Part shown: piece by piece, positions 17,082 through 26,600 of the stretch
How positions within the stretch are numbered: the stretch's first letter is position 1
Layout of the letters: the number at the start of each line of letters is the position of its first letter
NCBI RefSeq assembly: GCF_031979925.1
Contig: NZ_DALZFB010000005.1
Coordinates: 124,001-188,000, forward strand
Direction of reading: 5' to 3'
Length of the DNA stretch: 64,000 nucleotides
From: Pseudescherichia sp031979925
Lineage (GTDB): Bacteria; Pseudomonadota; Gammaproteobacteria; Enterobacterales; Enterobacteriaceae
Program-made: the position numbers and the translations under genes
Notes under the pieces: generated by a model
What the model saw: only the letters and a program-made list of their open reading frames with translations
What the model was told of the DNA's origin: nothing
Databases searched by the model: none

Positions 17082-18131
17082 TTACCAGCGGGTTCGCTGC
17101 ATATCGATCACGAACCGGTACTTCACGTCGCCTTTCAGCATGCGTGCAAAGGCTGTTTCGATCTCTTCCCCTGCAATCATCTCTACATCGGCGGTAATAT
17201 TGTGCTTGCCGCAGAAATCCAGCATCTCCTGAGTTTCCTTGATGCTACCGATCGACGAGCCGCTAATGCTCAAGCGGCGGAACACCATCGGCGTGACGTT
17301 AGGTGACAGGTGTGGACGATCGGGAATGCCCACCAGCACCAGCCGACCGTTGGTTTTCAACGTGGCCAGATAGGGATCGAGATCGTGCGGGGCAGCCACG
17401 CAGTCGATAATGAGATCCAGCGTGGTTTGGGCTGCTGCCATCTGTACGGCATCGCGGGAGACCACCACGTGACGCGCACCGAGGCGGCGGGCATCCTCAC
17501 CTTTTTCCGGGGAGGTGGTAAACAGAGTTACTTCCGCACCCAGCGCGCTTGCCAGCTTAACGGCCATGTGACCCAGACCGCCAAGGCCGACGACGCCAAC
17601 GCGCATGCCAGCCTGAACGTTGTAGTGACGCAGCGGAGACCAGACCGTCACGCCCGCGCAGAGCATCGGTGCCACGCCCGACAGGGGCAGGTGCTGCGGC
17701 ACGGAGACCACGAAATCCTGGTCGACTACCACGTTCTGCGCATAGCCGCCCCAGGTGCTCTCCCCGGTATATTTATCGATGCCGTTATAGGTCGCCGTGA
17801 AGCCCGCCTCGCAGTACTGCTCCTCCTGCTGCTTGCAGAAGTGGCACTCGCGGCAGGAGTCAACCATCACGCCGACGCCAACGATATCACCCGCTTTAAA
17901 CTTATCGACCCCTGTGCCGGTCTCGACGATGCGGCCAACGATCTCATGGCCCGGCACCAGCGGATAGCGGCTCACCGCCCACTCGTTACGTGCCATATGC
18001 AGATCGGAGTGGCAGACGCCGCAGTAGAGGATCTCAATCTTCACGTCCTGCTGTTGCAGCGGGCGCAGCGCAATCTGGCCGCTGGAGAGGGGTTGTGCCG
18101 CGTCCGTCGCGACTAATGCATTAATTTTCAT
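17082..18131 (-). CDS. zinc-dependent alcohol dehydrogenase (YahK/cinnamyl-alcohol type)
   Basis: A 349-residue medium-chain dehydrogenase, a paralogue of the yahK-like gene. Cys40 (CGVCHSD) and His62-Glu63 fit catalytic zinc, Cys93/96/99/107 (CRECHFCKQQEEQYC) the structural zinc; GLGGLGHMA binds NAD(P). Substrate is unknown; aldehydes or electrophiles are likely, as its divergent neighbour is an HxlR-type regulator, a family that often controls aldehyde-response enzymes. It ends about 45 bases from the toxin-antitoxin operators. Confidence 0.88.
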   Translation of the reverse strand: MKINALVATDAAQPLSSGQIALRPLQQQDVKIEILYCGVCHSDLHMARNEWAVSRYPLVPGHEIVGRIVETGTGVDKFKAGDIVGVGVMVDSCRECHFCKQQEEQYCEAGFTATYNGIDKYTGESTWGGYAQNVVVDQDFVVSVPQHLPLSGVAPMLCAGVTVWSPLRHYNVQAGMRVGVVGLGGLGHMAVKLASALGAEVTLFTTSPEKGEDARRLGARHVVVSRDAVQMAAAQTTLDLIIDCVAAPHDLDPYLATLKTNGRLVLVGIPDRPHLSPNVTPMVFRRLSISGSSIGSIKETQEMLDFCGKHNITADVEMIAGEEIETAFARMLKGDVKYRFVIDMQRTRW

Positions 18132-18206
18132 CGTGCCTCTGAAATAGGGTGCTTTTATTCAAGGAAGGCGGCAGACTTTAATAAAGTTGGTTCTGTATTG
18201 ATAGTA

Positions 18207-18222
18207 GTCACCAAATGGTGAC
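18207..18222. promoter_or_regulatory. HxlR-regulator operator candidate
   Basis: GTCACCAAATGGTGAC is a perfect 16-bp palindrome, 20 bases before the regulator start in the 111-base divergent gap. Position and symmetry suit a dimeric winged-helix repressor acting on both genes. Confidence 0.65.
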
Positions 18223-18242
18223 CATAAACCGGAGAGTTCATT

Positions 18243-18623
18243 ATGCCTGCATGGGTAGACGGCAAGCTGATGTTTTATGCGGACTCGCCTCCACGACGCC
18301 TGATGGATCTCTTCTCCGTCAAATGGAGCACGATGGTGCTGCATGCCCTTTATCACTGGCCTGGCGAGCGCGCCCGCACCGGGGAGCTACAGCGCAGCCT
18401 GGAGGGCATCTCCAAGAAGATGCTGTTTCAAACGCTGAAAGAGCTGGAGCAGCGCGGCCTCATCGCCCGGCATGTTTATGACGTTATTCCGCCGAAAGTG
18501 GATTACCGACTGACCGCGCTGGGCAAGACCTTTGCCGAGCCGATAGAGCAGATGTACCAGTGGGGGCTGGAGAATCAGGCGGCGCTGGATGAGATGGAGA
18601 AGAATTTGCAGTCTGACGCTTAG
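18243..18623 (+). CDS. HxlR-family winged-helix transcriptional regulator
   Basis: A 126-residue DUF24/HxlR protein. The winged helix spans about 20-105 with VKWSTMVLHALYHWPG, the recognition region SKKMLFQTLKELEQRGLI and the wing YRLTALG. HxlR proteins bind as dimers, and several sense aldehydes or quinones through an N-terminal cysteine; no cysteine is present anywhere in this protein, so such sensing is unlikely. It is divergent from the alcohol dehydrogenase, which is its probable target. ATG at 18243 follows GGAGAG. Its stop region overlaps the stop of the convergent gene by 4 bases. Confidence 0.88.
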   Translation: MPAWVDGKLMFYADSPPRRLMDLFSVKWSTMVLHALYHWPGERARTGELQRSLEGISKKMLFQTLKELEQRGLIARHVYDVIPPKVDYRLTALGKTFAEPIEQMYQWGLENQAALDEMEKNLQSDA

Positions 18624-19021
18624 TAGGGTGAGGCATTGAGGTAAATCCCGACGCTATCACTCACGTTCCTGAATGAGTAGACGTTGCCATGCACGCGCAG
18701 GTAAAGCTGTCCATCTTTTACCTCCGTTATGGCTTTGTCATCATTGGTTACCATAAACGCAGTTTCACTTTTTACATGATCCATAAAATCGGCATCGCTC
18801 TTTTTGGCATCATACAGATAATAATGATAGGAAAACGATGTCATTGCACCTGCGCTAGCTTGGGTAACGTAAAGGTTTAGTGCGTTGTTAATTTTAACTT
18901 TTTTGTATAACTCATGCTCAACCGGGAAGGTCATGAAAAAAACAATCCATCCTAACCATATGAGGAACAATAAAATGGGTATGAGAATGTAACGTTTTTT
19001 AAAAACCCGCTGTTTTTGCAT
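18620..19021 (-). CDS. unknown membrane-anchored protein
   Basis: A 133-residue protein not recognised. A basic N-terminus (MQKQRVFKKRY) precedes one membrane segment (about 12-32, ILIPILLFLIWLGWIVFF), and the remaining hundred residues would face the periplasm as a small beta-rich domain (ALNLYVTQ, GQLYLRVHGNVYSF). No lipobox. The ATG at 19021 has GGA 7 bases upstream; an in-frame TTG at 19027 is the alternative. Base use is more AT-rich than in core genes, which suggests transfer. Confidence 0.6.
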   Translation of the reverse strand: MQKQRVFKKRYILIPILLFLIWLGWIVFFMTFPVEHELYKKVKINNALNLYVTQASAGAMTSFSYHYYLYDAKKSDADFMDHVKSETAFMVTNDDKAITEVKDGQLYLRVHGNVYSFRNVSDSVGIYLNASPY

Positions 19022-19223
19022 ATTCAATTCCGGCCTTTATCCATGTTTTGACCTGTTACTGTTACAGCTTCTTCGTAATTATAAGTAAAAAACAATCATA
19101 CTCTTACTTAGAAAAATATCTAAGCGGAAATAGCATTTTTAGTTTAATACAAAGCGCCATACAGGCGTAAAAATATAGAGAAACTAACTCACTCAAAGGA
19201 AAACAGAATACCTGTTTCTACGT

Positions 19224-19523
19224 ATGTATGGCTCTCTAACGCTACCTACGATGTCAAGGATGACTAAGTGGACGTTGCGCCTGATGACGTTCTTAGCTAT
19301 CACTTTCTTGTTGATATGCTCAGGGATATTCGACCCGCTTGCTGAAAGTGTGAAGTATACCGTTACAAACCTGATGAATTATATCCCGACAGAGAAATGG
19401 GAGCCTTACCCTGACCGCTTAGAAGATAATTATTTCACAATGTACATCGTGTTTAACGCGGTGGCAGCCGCTGCGGCTTTTTTTATCGGGAAGAAGGTGG
19501 TTTGGTTAGTCCGGAATACTTAA
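19224..19523 (+). CDS. small hypothetical membrane protein
   Basis: A 99-residue frame with two hydrophobic segments (about 18-35, LRLMTFLAITFLLICSGI, and about 73-95). No family recognised. Later in-frame ATG codons at 19251 and 19260 are possible starts; the Shine-Dalgarno signal is weak for all. It stands alone between an unknown membrane protein and the restriction operon in AT-rich DNA. It may be a real small membrane protein or a chance frame. Confidence 0.45.
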   Translation: MYGSLTLPTMSRMTKWTLRLMTFLAITFLLICSGIFDPLAESVKYTVTNLMNYIPTEKWEPYPDRLEDNYFTMYIVFNAVAAAAAFFIGKKVVWLVRNT

Positions 19524-19905
19524 AGGGGAAAGGCGTACATGAGCTGCAGGATGACTCTTTTTTACCACTAATCGGGCCAGTACGCCCGTACTGGTGAACT
19601 ACAGCGTAGCTTATCCCCAAGAAGACGTTTTTTCTAACGCTGACGGCTCTGGATGAAGTAGAAAAAAAATGTGTGGTAACTGAAGTGTAAAAGCCTAGCT
19701 CAAGAAACAATGAATTATGGTGGCTTTAACGAGCGGCTAGAACAAAAAATAGTCAAATTTTTGGTTTAAATAGTTGCCTAACTCTTTGCCCTTAAGCGTT
19801 TCCTGTAGGCTCCATTAGGGGTATTATTTTGCGCAATGCGTTCAAAAACTGAATTTTTGCCTGGGCACCTTTGCGCTTTGGCTGTGATCTCTTCCAAGGA
19901 TTTCC
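19524..19905. other. 382-base gap before hsdM with no gene recognised
   Basis: The stretch is AT-rich and carries short frames only, none with a family resemblance or a clear ribosome site. It probably holds the hsdM promoter (A/T tracts around 19740-19780) and may contain decayed sequence from earlier rearrangement. No terminator, REP or IS end was recognised. Confidence 0.5.
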
Positions 19906-22266
19906 ATGTCTAACACTAACTTCTCTCAAACCGCAGCCTTCATCTGGGCGGTTGCCGATCTGCTTCGCGGTGATTTTAAGCAATCCCAGTATGGACGCGT
20001 GATCCTCCCCTTTACGCTGTTGCGCCGTCTTGAATGCGTGTTGGCGGATACCAAAGATGCCGTGGTGGCAAAAGCTGAAGAACTGAAAAGCAGTTCGTAT
20101 TCTGAAGAAGCCAAAGAGAAGTTCCTGCTGCGTGCGAGCGGTCTGACGTTCTTCAACGCCTCCGCGATGGACCTTGGCAAGATGGGGCAGAACGACATTA
20201 AAGCCAACCTTGAGAGCTACGTGCAGTCTTTCTCAAAGGATGCGCGTGAAATCTTTGAACACTTCAAATTCAGCGAGTTTGTTGGCCTGCTGGAAGATGC
20301 CAACCTGCTCTATAAAGTAGTGCAGAAGTTCGCCACTACCGATTTGAGTCCTAAAGCCATTTCCAATCATGACATGGGCCTGGTATTCGAAGAGCTAATT
20401 CGTCGTTTTGCGGAAAGCTCCAACGAGACGGCGGGGGAGCACTTCACCCCACGCGATATTGTACGCTTAACCACCTCGCTGGTGTTTATGGAAGATGATG
20501 ACGCGCTGACAAGAGATGGCATTATCCGCACCATTTACGACCCGACGGCCGGGACAGGCGGTTTCCTCTCTTCCGGTATGGAATATGTGCATGAGCTAAA
20601 CCCCAAAGCGGTGATGCGTGCCTTCGGTCAGGAGCTGAACCCGGAGTCCTACGCTATCTGTAAAGCCGACATGCTGATTAAAGGCCAGGACGTCAGCCGC
20701 ATTAAGCTGGGGAACACCCTTTCTAATGACCAGTTGCCGCAGGATCAATTCGACTACATGCTCTCTAACCCGCCGTTTGGCGTGGACTGGAAAAAGATTG
20801 AGGGTGAGATCAACGACGAGCATTCGCAGAAAGGGTTTAACGGTCGTTTTGGCCCGGGCCTGCCGCGCGTCTCCGACGGCTCGTTGCTGTTCCTGATGCA
20901 TCTCATCAGTAAAATGCGCGACAGACACAATGTGGATGGCAGCGTGAATAGCGGTGGGCGTATCGGGATTATCCTCAACGGCTCGCCGTTATTTACTGGT
21001 GGAGCCGGCAGCGGTGAGAGTGAAATTCGTCGCTACATCCTTGAAGCCGATCTGCTGGAAGGCATCGTCGCGCTACCGACCGATATGTTCTACAACACAG
21101 GCATTGCAACCTACATCTGGATCCTGTCGAACAAGAAAGCACCCGCGCGTAAAGGTAAAGTCCAGCTGATTGATGGCACCAACCTGTGCGGCAAGATGCG
21201 TAAATCGCTGGGCTCTAAACGCAACCTGATGGGTGAGGATGATATCAAGCTCATTACCCAGACCTTCGGTGATTTTGAGGTGGTAGATGCTACTTCTCTG
21301 GAAGAGCTTGGTCTGGAAAAAGCCGCCGAGCAAAAATCTAACCGTGGCCGGCAGTCCGCCACTGCCAAAACCGAAGCGCCGAAAACCTTCGCCAGCAAAA
21401 TCTTTAACAGCACTGACTTTGGCTATCGCCGCCTGACCGTTGAGCGCCCGCTGCGTTTATCTGCCCAGGTGACGGATGAAGCGATTGCGACTCTGCGCTT
21501 TGCGCCGAAGCCGTTTAACGCACCTATGGAACGTCTGTATGACGAGTTCGCTGCCCAGTGGCAGGAGGACACCTATGGTGATTTCTCCAAGCTGGAGGCA
21601 GAAGCGCGCGCCATCATCAAAGCTGAATTTGCTGAGCTGAAAGAGAAGCAGATTAAAGACCTGCTCGACAGCAAACTGTGGCTGGCGCAGCGCGAGTTAA
21701 TAACGAAAGCGCAGCAGATTCAGACCGCGTTGGGTACACAGGCGGGTGGCAGAACGCTGGTGAGCAACGACTTCAATCAGTTCCAACTGACCCTGAAAGG
21801 GGCCATTAAAACCGCTGGCGTGAAGCTGGATGCGAAAGAGAACAAACAGTTTATCGATGCCATCACCACGAAAAACCCGGATGCCGAGCCGGTGGTGAAG
21901 AAGGTGCTCAAAGAAGCCGCTCAGCCGTTATACGGTGCGTTTGAATACAAAGGCAAGGTTGTTGAGTTCGAACAAGATGGAGACCTGCGTGATAACGAGA
22001 ACGTGCCACTGAACCCGGCATTGTCTACCAGCGATCTGATTGAAAACTACTTCAAAGCGGAAGTGCTGCCGCATGTGGCTGACGCGTGGATTAACGCTGA
22101 TAAGCGCGACGCGAAAGATAATGAAGTGGGGATTGTCGGTTACGAGATTCCGTTTAACCGCCACTTCTATGTCTATCAGCCACCGCGTTCGCTGGAAGAG
22201 ATTGATGCCGACCTGGATGCGGTCAGCGCCGAGATTATGAAGCTGCTGCAGGAGGTACATTCCTGA
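19906..22266 (+). CDS. hsdM: type I restriction-modification methyltransferase subunit HsdM
   Basis: A 786-residue N6-adenine methyltransferase subunit. Order: HsdM N-terminal helical domain (about 1-140), catalytic Rossmann domain with motif I DPTAGTGG (from Asp212) and motif IV NPPFG (288-292), then a C-terminal extension of about 300 residues. EcoKI and EcoR124I HsdM are about 520-530 residues, so this belongs to a long-HsdM branch. It methylates the host site with HsdS and forms the restriction complex with HsdR. It overlaps hsdS by one base (TGATG). Confidence 0.95.
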   Translation: MSNTNFSQTAAFIWAVADLLRGDFKQSQYGRVILPFTLLRRLECVLADTKDAVVAKAEELKSSSYSEEAKEKFLLRASGLTFFNASAMDLGKMGQNDIKANLESYVQSFSKDAREIFEHFKFSEFVGLLEDANLLYKVVQKFATTDLSPKAISNHDMGLVFEELIRRFAESSNETAGEHFTPRDIVRLTTSLVFMEDDDALTRDGIIRTIYDPTAGTGGFLSSGMEYVHELNPKAVMRAFGQELNPESYAICKADMLIKGQDVSRIKLGNTLSNDQLPQDQFDYMLSNPPFGVDWKKIEGEINDEHSQKGFNGRFGPGLPRVSDGSLLFLMHLISKMRDRHNVDGSVNSGGRIGIILNGSPLFTGGAGSGESEIRRYILEADLLEGIVALPTDMFYNTGIATYIWILSNKKAPARKGKVQLIDGTNLCGKMRKSLGSKRNLMGEDDIKLITQTFGDFEVVDATSLEELGLEKAAEQKSNRGRQSATAKTEAPKTFASKIFNSTDFGYRRLTVERPLRLSAQVTDEAIATLRFAPKPFNAPMERLYDEFAAQWQEDTYGDFSKLEAEARAIIKAEFAELKEKQIKDLLDSKLWLAQRELITKAQQIQTALGTQAGGRTLVSNDFNQFQLTLKGAIKTAGVKLDAKENKQFIDAITTKNPDAEPVVKKVLKEAAQPLYGAFEYKGKVVEFEQDGDLRDNENVPLNPALSTSDLIENYFKAEVLPHVADAWINADKRDAKDNEVGIVGYEIPFNRHFYVYQPPRSLEEIDADLDAVSAEIMKLLQEVHS

Positions 22267-23660
22267 TGGCTAAGTATAAGGCGTATCCGGAGTATAAGGA
22301 TTCTGGGGTTGAGTGGCTGGGAGAAATTCCAGATCATTGGCCTACGTTAGCAATAAAACATGTAGCTCAACTAAATCCTTCTAAATCATGCATTAGCATA
22401 GAACAAATGAAAGGGATGTGTAGCTTTATTCCGATGGAAAAGCTCAAGTTCAATTCGTTAATTTTAGATGAAGTAAAAGATGTTTCCGATATGTATAATG
22501 GATATACATATTTTGAAAATGAAGACATCCTAATTGCAAAGGTTACACCATGCTTCGAAAATAAAAACATGGTTGTTGCGCATGATTTGCATAATGGCAT
22601 AGGCTTTGGTTCTTCTGAAATCTATGTTTTACGTTGCAATGATATCATAAACAATGATTTCTTATTTTATCGTCTCCAGGAAGATAACTTCATGTCCATA
22701 GCTGAAGGCGCTATGACCGGTGCTGGTGGATTGAAGAGGGTGCCTTCAGACATCCTAAATAATTTTAAATTTGGGCTCCCACGTGTAAAAGAGCAATCAA
22801 TAATAGTAAATTTTCTCAAGCACGAAACCGCAAAAATCGATAGTCTGATCGAGAAGCAACAGCAACTGATTGAACTACTGAAAGAAAAACGTCAGGCAGT
22901 GATTAGCCATGCCGTTACCAAAGGGCTAAACCCTAATGTGCCGATGAAAGATTCTGGTGTAGAGTGGTTGGGGAAAGTACCGGAGAATTGGGATGTTATA
23001 AAGCTGAAATATTTAATTAATGTCTTCGAGCAAGGTTGGAGCCCGCAATGTGAGGCTCGATTATCTGAAGGTAATGAGTATGGTGTTCTCAAAGTAGGTT
23101 GCGTGAATACGGGAGATTTCAATCCTCTGGAACATAAGGCGTTGCCCTCAAACCTTGAACCACAAAAGCAATACTTGGTTAAGAAAGATGATTTGCTAAT
23201 ATCCAGAGCTAATACGAAGGAGTTAGTAGGCAGCAGTGCAGTTGTAGAAAAGGACTATGACAACCTTATTCTTTGCGATAAATTATACAGATTAAAATTT
23301 GAAGACCCTGTCAATCCATACTTTATATCTGAATTTATCAGAACACCTATGGTTCGAAAGCAAGTAGAACTATCTGCAAGTGGTGCGAGTCACTCTATGC
23401 AGAATATTGGGCAAGATACAATAAAAGAACTTTTTGTTGCATTACCTCCTGAAGATGAAACTCAGCAGCTGATTGCATTTATTAAAAATGAAACAAGTGT
23501 ATTTGATTCATTGATGAATTTATCTAATAGGCAAGTTGCTCTTCTCCAGGAACGCCGTACCGCCCTTATCTCCGCCGCCGTCACCGGAAAAATCGACGTC
23601 CGCGATTGGATTGCGCCTGACACGCAGGACGTTGAGGAGTCACAGGAGGCCACCGCATGA
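22266..23660 (+). CDS. hsdS: type I restriction-modification specificity subunit HsdS
   Basis: A 464-residue subunit with two target-recognition domains. Each begins with the same motif KDSGVEWLG (residues 11-19 and 228-236), and each is followed by a long helix ending in a similar segment (LLKEKRQAVISHAVTKG about 198-214, LLQERRTALISAAVTGK about 425-441), i.e. the usual two-fold pseudo-repeat. The DNA coding for the recognition domains is clearly more AT-rich than the flanking hsdM and hsdR, as expected from domain exchange. The recognised sequence should be bipartite and cannot be predicted. Overlaps hsdR by 4 bases. Confidence 0.94.
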   Translation: MAKYKAYPEYKDSGVEWLGEIPDHWPTLAIKHVAQLNPSKSCISIEQMKGMCSFIPMEKLKFNSLILDEVKDVSDMYNGYTYFENEDILIAKVTPCFENKNMVVAHDLHNGIGFGSSEIYVLRCNDIINNDFLFYRLQEDNFMSIAEGAMTGAGGLKRVPSDILNNFKFGLPRVKEQSIIVNFLKHETAKIDSLIEKQQQLIELLKEKRQAVISHAVTKGLNPNVPMKDSGVEWLGKVPENWDVIKLKYLINVFEQGWSPQCEARLSEGNEYGVLKVGCVNTGDFNPLEHKALPSNLEPQKQYLVKKDDLLISRANTKELVGSSAVVEKDYDNLILCDKLYRLKFEDPVNPYFISEFIRTPMVRKQVELSASGASHSMQNIGQDTIKELFVALPPEDETQQLIAFIKNETSVFDSLMNLSNRQVALLQERRTALISAAVTGKIDVRDWIAPDTQDVEESQEATA

Positions 23661-26600
23661 GCATGGACAGCACTAAGGAGCTGATTTTTCAGGATGAGAT
23701 GATCGCTCAGATGGTTGATAAAGGTTGGGTTTTTGGCAAAACTACCGGCTACGATCGCGAACGTGCGCTGTACTCGGAGGACGCGCTGACCTTTGTGCAA
23801 ACCACGCAGCCGCAGGAGTGGGAGAAGTTTGCTAAAATTTATCCTACCGATACCGAGCGTCATTTCCTTAATGCGCTGGTGGCCCAGCTGAAAAAAGCGG
23901 ATATCAACGCTACCGATATGCTGTCACGCACCTACGGCACGCTCGGCGTGCTGCGTCACGGTATTAAAAGCCATAATGCGCGTTTTAACCTGTGCCAGTT
24001 TAAGCCGGAACATAACCTCAATCCGGAAACTTTGACACGCTACAAACAGAATATCTGCCGCATCGTGCCGGAGCTGGTTTATAGTCCACACGCGTCAAAA
24101 GCCGCTTTTGAAGAAACGGGCGTCAAGGCGAAGAAATGGCGCATCGACCTGGTGCTGTTCGTCAACGGCCTGCCGATAGCGACTCTGGAGCTGAAGTCTG
24201 AATTTAAGCAGACGGTACAAAACGCCATATCTCAGTATAAGAAAACGCGTTTGCCAAAAGATCCCGGGACCAATAAACCCGAGCCGCTGCTGACCTTTAA
24301 ACGCGGTGCGCTTGTGCACTTTGCCGTCAGCCAGTACGAAGTGTTTATGGCGACCAAACTCGACGGGGATAAAACTTTCTTCCTGCCGTTTAACAAAGGT
24401 ATGCATGACGGTGGGGCAGGGAATGATATTCCGGAAGATGAAAACGACTATGCCACTAGTTACCTGTGGAATGAGGTACTGCTGCCGGACAACCTGCTAA
24501 AAATTCTTGCCAGCTTTGTGCATTTGAAAATCGAAGAGAAAGAAAACGCCCTTGGCCTGAAGTACAAAAGCGAGAGCCTGATCTTCCCACGCTATCACCA
24601 GTGGGATGTGGTGAACAAACTGGTCACGGCGGCGATTGAAGAGGGCACCGGTAATAAATATTTAATCCAGCACAGTGCAGGATCGGGCAAATCCAACTCC
24701 ATCGCCTGGACGGCCCATCAGCTCTCCCGCCTGCACGATGAGAAGGGCGAGAAGCAGTTCCACTCGGTGATTGTGGTAACTGACCGCACCGTGCTCGACG
24801 ATCAGCTCCAGGATACCATCTATCAGTTTGAACATCAGGATGGTGTCGTCGGTCGCATCAATAACAAAGAAGGTGAAGGTTCTAAATCGGAAAAGCTAGC
24901 CAGCGCGCTGGAAAACTCGCAGCCGATCATTATCGTCACTATTCAGACCTTCCCGTTTGTCCTGAAGGCGATTGAAAACAGCGTCAGCCTGAAGCAGCGT
25001 AAATACGCAGTGATTGCCGACGAAGCGCACTCCTCGCAGAGCGGCTCTACGGCACGACAGCTGAAAGAGGTGCTGATGACCGAAGAGGCAGATGATGATG
25101 CAGTAGTGTCTTCAGAAGATATTCTGGATGCTACCGTAGCGGCACGTAAAGGCAGCAACAATCTCAACTACTACGCCTTTACCGCCACGCCGAAAGCCAA
25201 AACTCTGGAGCTGTTTGGCCGTCGGCCTAATCCGCTGGAACCGGCCTCAAAAACCAATAAGCCAGAAGCGTTCCACGTTTACTCCATGCGTCAGGCCATC
25301 GAAGAGGGCTTTATTCTCGATGTCCTGAAGAACTACACCAACTACAAGGTGGCTTATAAGCTGCTGCAAAAGTTGGAGGATCCCGATCGGGAAGTAGACA
25401 GCAAAAAAGCCAAAATTAAACTGAATCAGTGGGTCACACTGCACGATCATAACGTGTCGCAGAAAGTGAAGGTGATTGTCGAGCACTTCCGTAAGCATGT
25501 AATGCACCTGCTGGGCGGGCAAGCTAAAGCAATGGTCGTCACCAGCTCACGTAAAGCTGCTGTGCGCTATAAGCTGGCTTTTGATAAATACATCAGTGAG
25601 AAAAAGTACGACAAGATCAGCGCCATGGTGGCGTTCTCCGGGGAAGTGGAGTTCCATGAAGACGATCACAACAGTCTTGCACTGCTCAACCAGAAGTTTA
25701 CCGAGATCAATATGAACCCAGGCCTGAAAGGCCGGGATATGCGTAAAGCGTTCGACACCGATGACTATCAGGTAATGCTGGTGGCCAACAAATTCCAGAC
25801 CGGTTTTGATCAGCCCAAGCTGTGCGCCATGTATGTCGATAAAGCGCTAGGGGGTGTGGAGTGCGTGCAGACGTTATCGCGCCTGAATCGCACCTATCCT
25901 GGGAAGGTGCAGTCAGGCACATTTGTGCTCGATTTCTACAACGAGCCAGACGATATTTTGGGTGCTTTTCAGCCGTATTATCAGACAGCGGAACTCACAG
26001 ATGTCAGCGATCCACAGCTCGTCTTTGAACTGTTTGAAAAGCTGCGTACCAGCGGCATTTTCCTGTGGAGTGAAGTGGAGCAGTTCTGCGAGGCATTCTT
26101 CACCAAGACCAAGTCTAACGCGGCCATCAGCAATATATGCAAGCCTGCGGTTGAGCGCTGGAAGCAGCGTTACACTTCGGCAATTGATGCGTATGTGCTG
26201 GCCAAAGAGATGTTTGAGCGCACCAAGAAGACCGGTGATGTGGTGCTGATCACCAATGCGGAAAATACCTTCAAGGACTGCGAAAAAGAAAAAAGTAAGC
26301 TGGATATCTTCAAGAAAGATCTCGGCAGCTTTGTCCGTTTTTACGAATTTATGTCGCAGATCGTCGATTACGATGACAAAAACCTGGAAAAGCTGAGCCT
26401 GTTTGCCCGTCATCTGCGCCCGCTGCTGCATGAGCAGCGTATTGAAGAAGATGAGGTTGATTTAAGCAACGTGGAGATGAGCCATTACCGTTTGTCGAAG
26501 CTCCATGAGCAGCACCTTAAGCTGCAGGAAGATGCTGCGGAATACAAAATCAAACCGGGTAATGATGTTGGAACGGCGAAGCCCAAAGACAAGAAAGAAG

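Noticed and set aside
19483..19710. 75-residue frame on the minus strand before hsdM
   Set aside because: No ribosome site, no recognisable domain; considered as a transposase remnant but no IS match could be seen.
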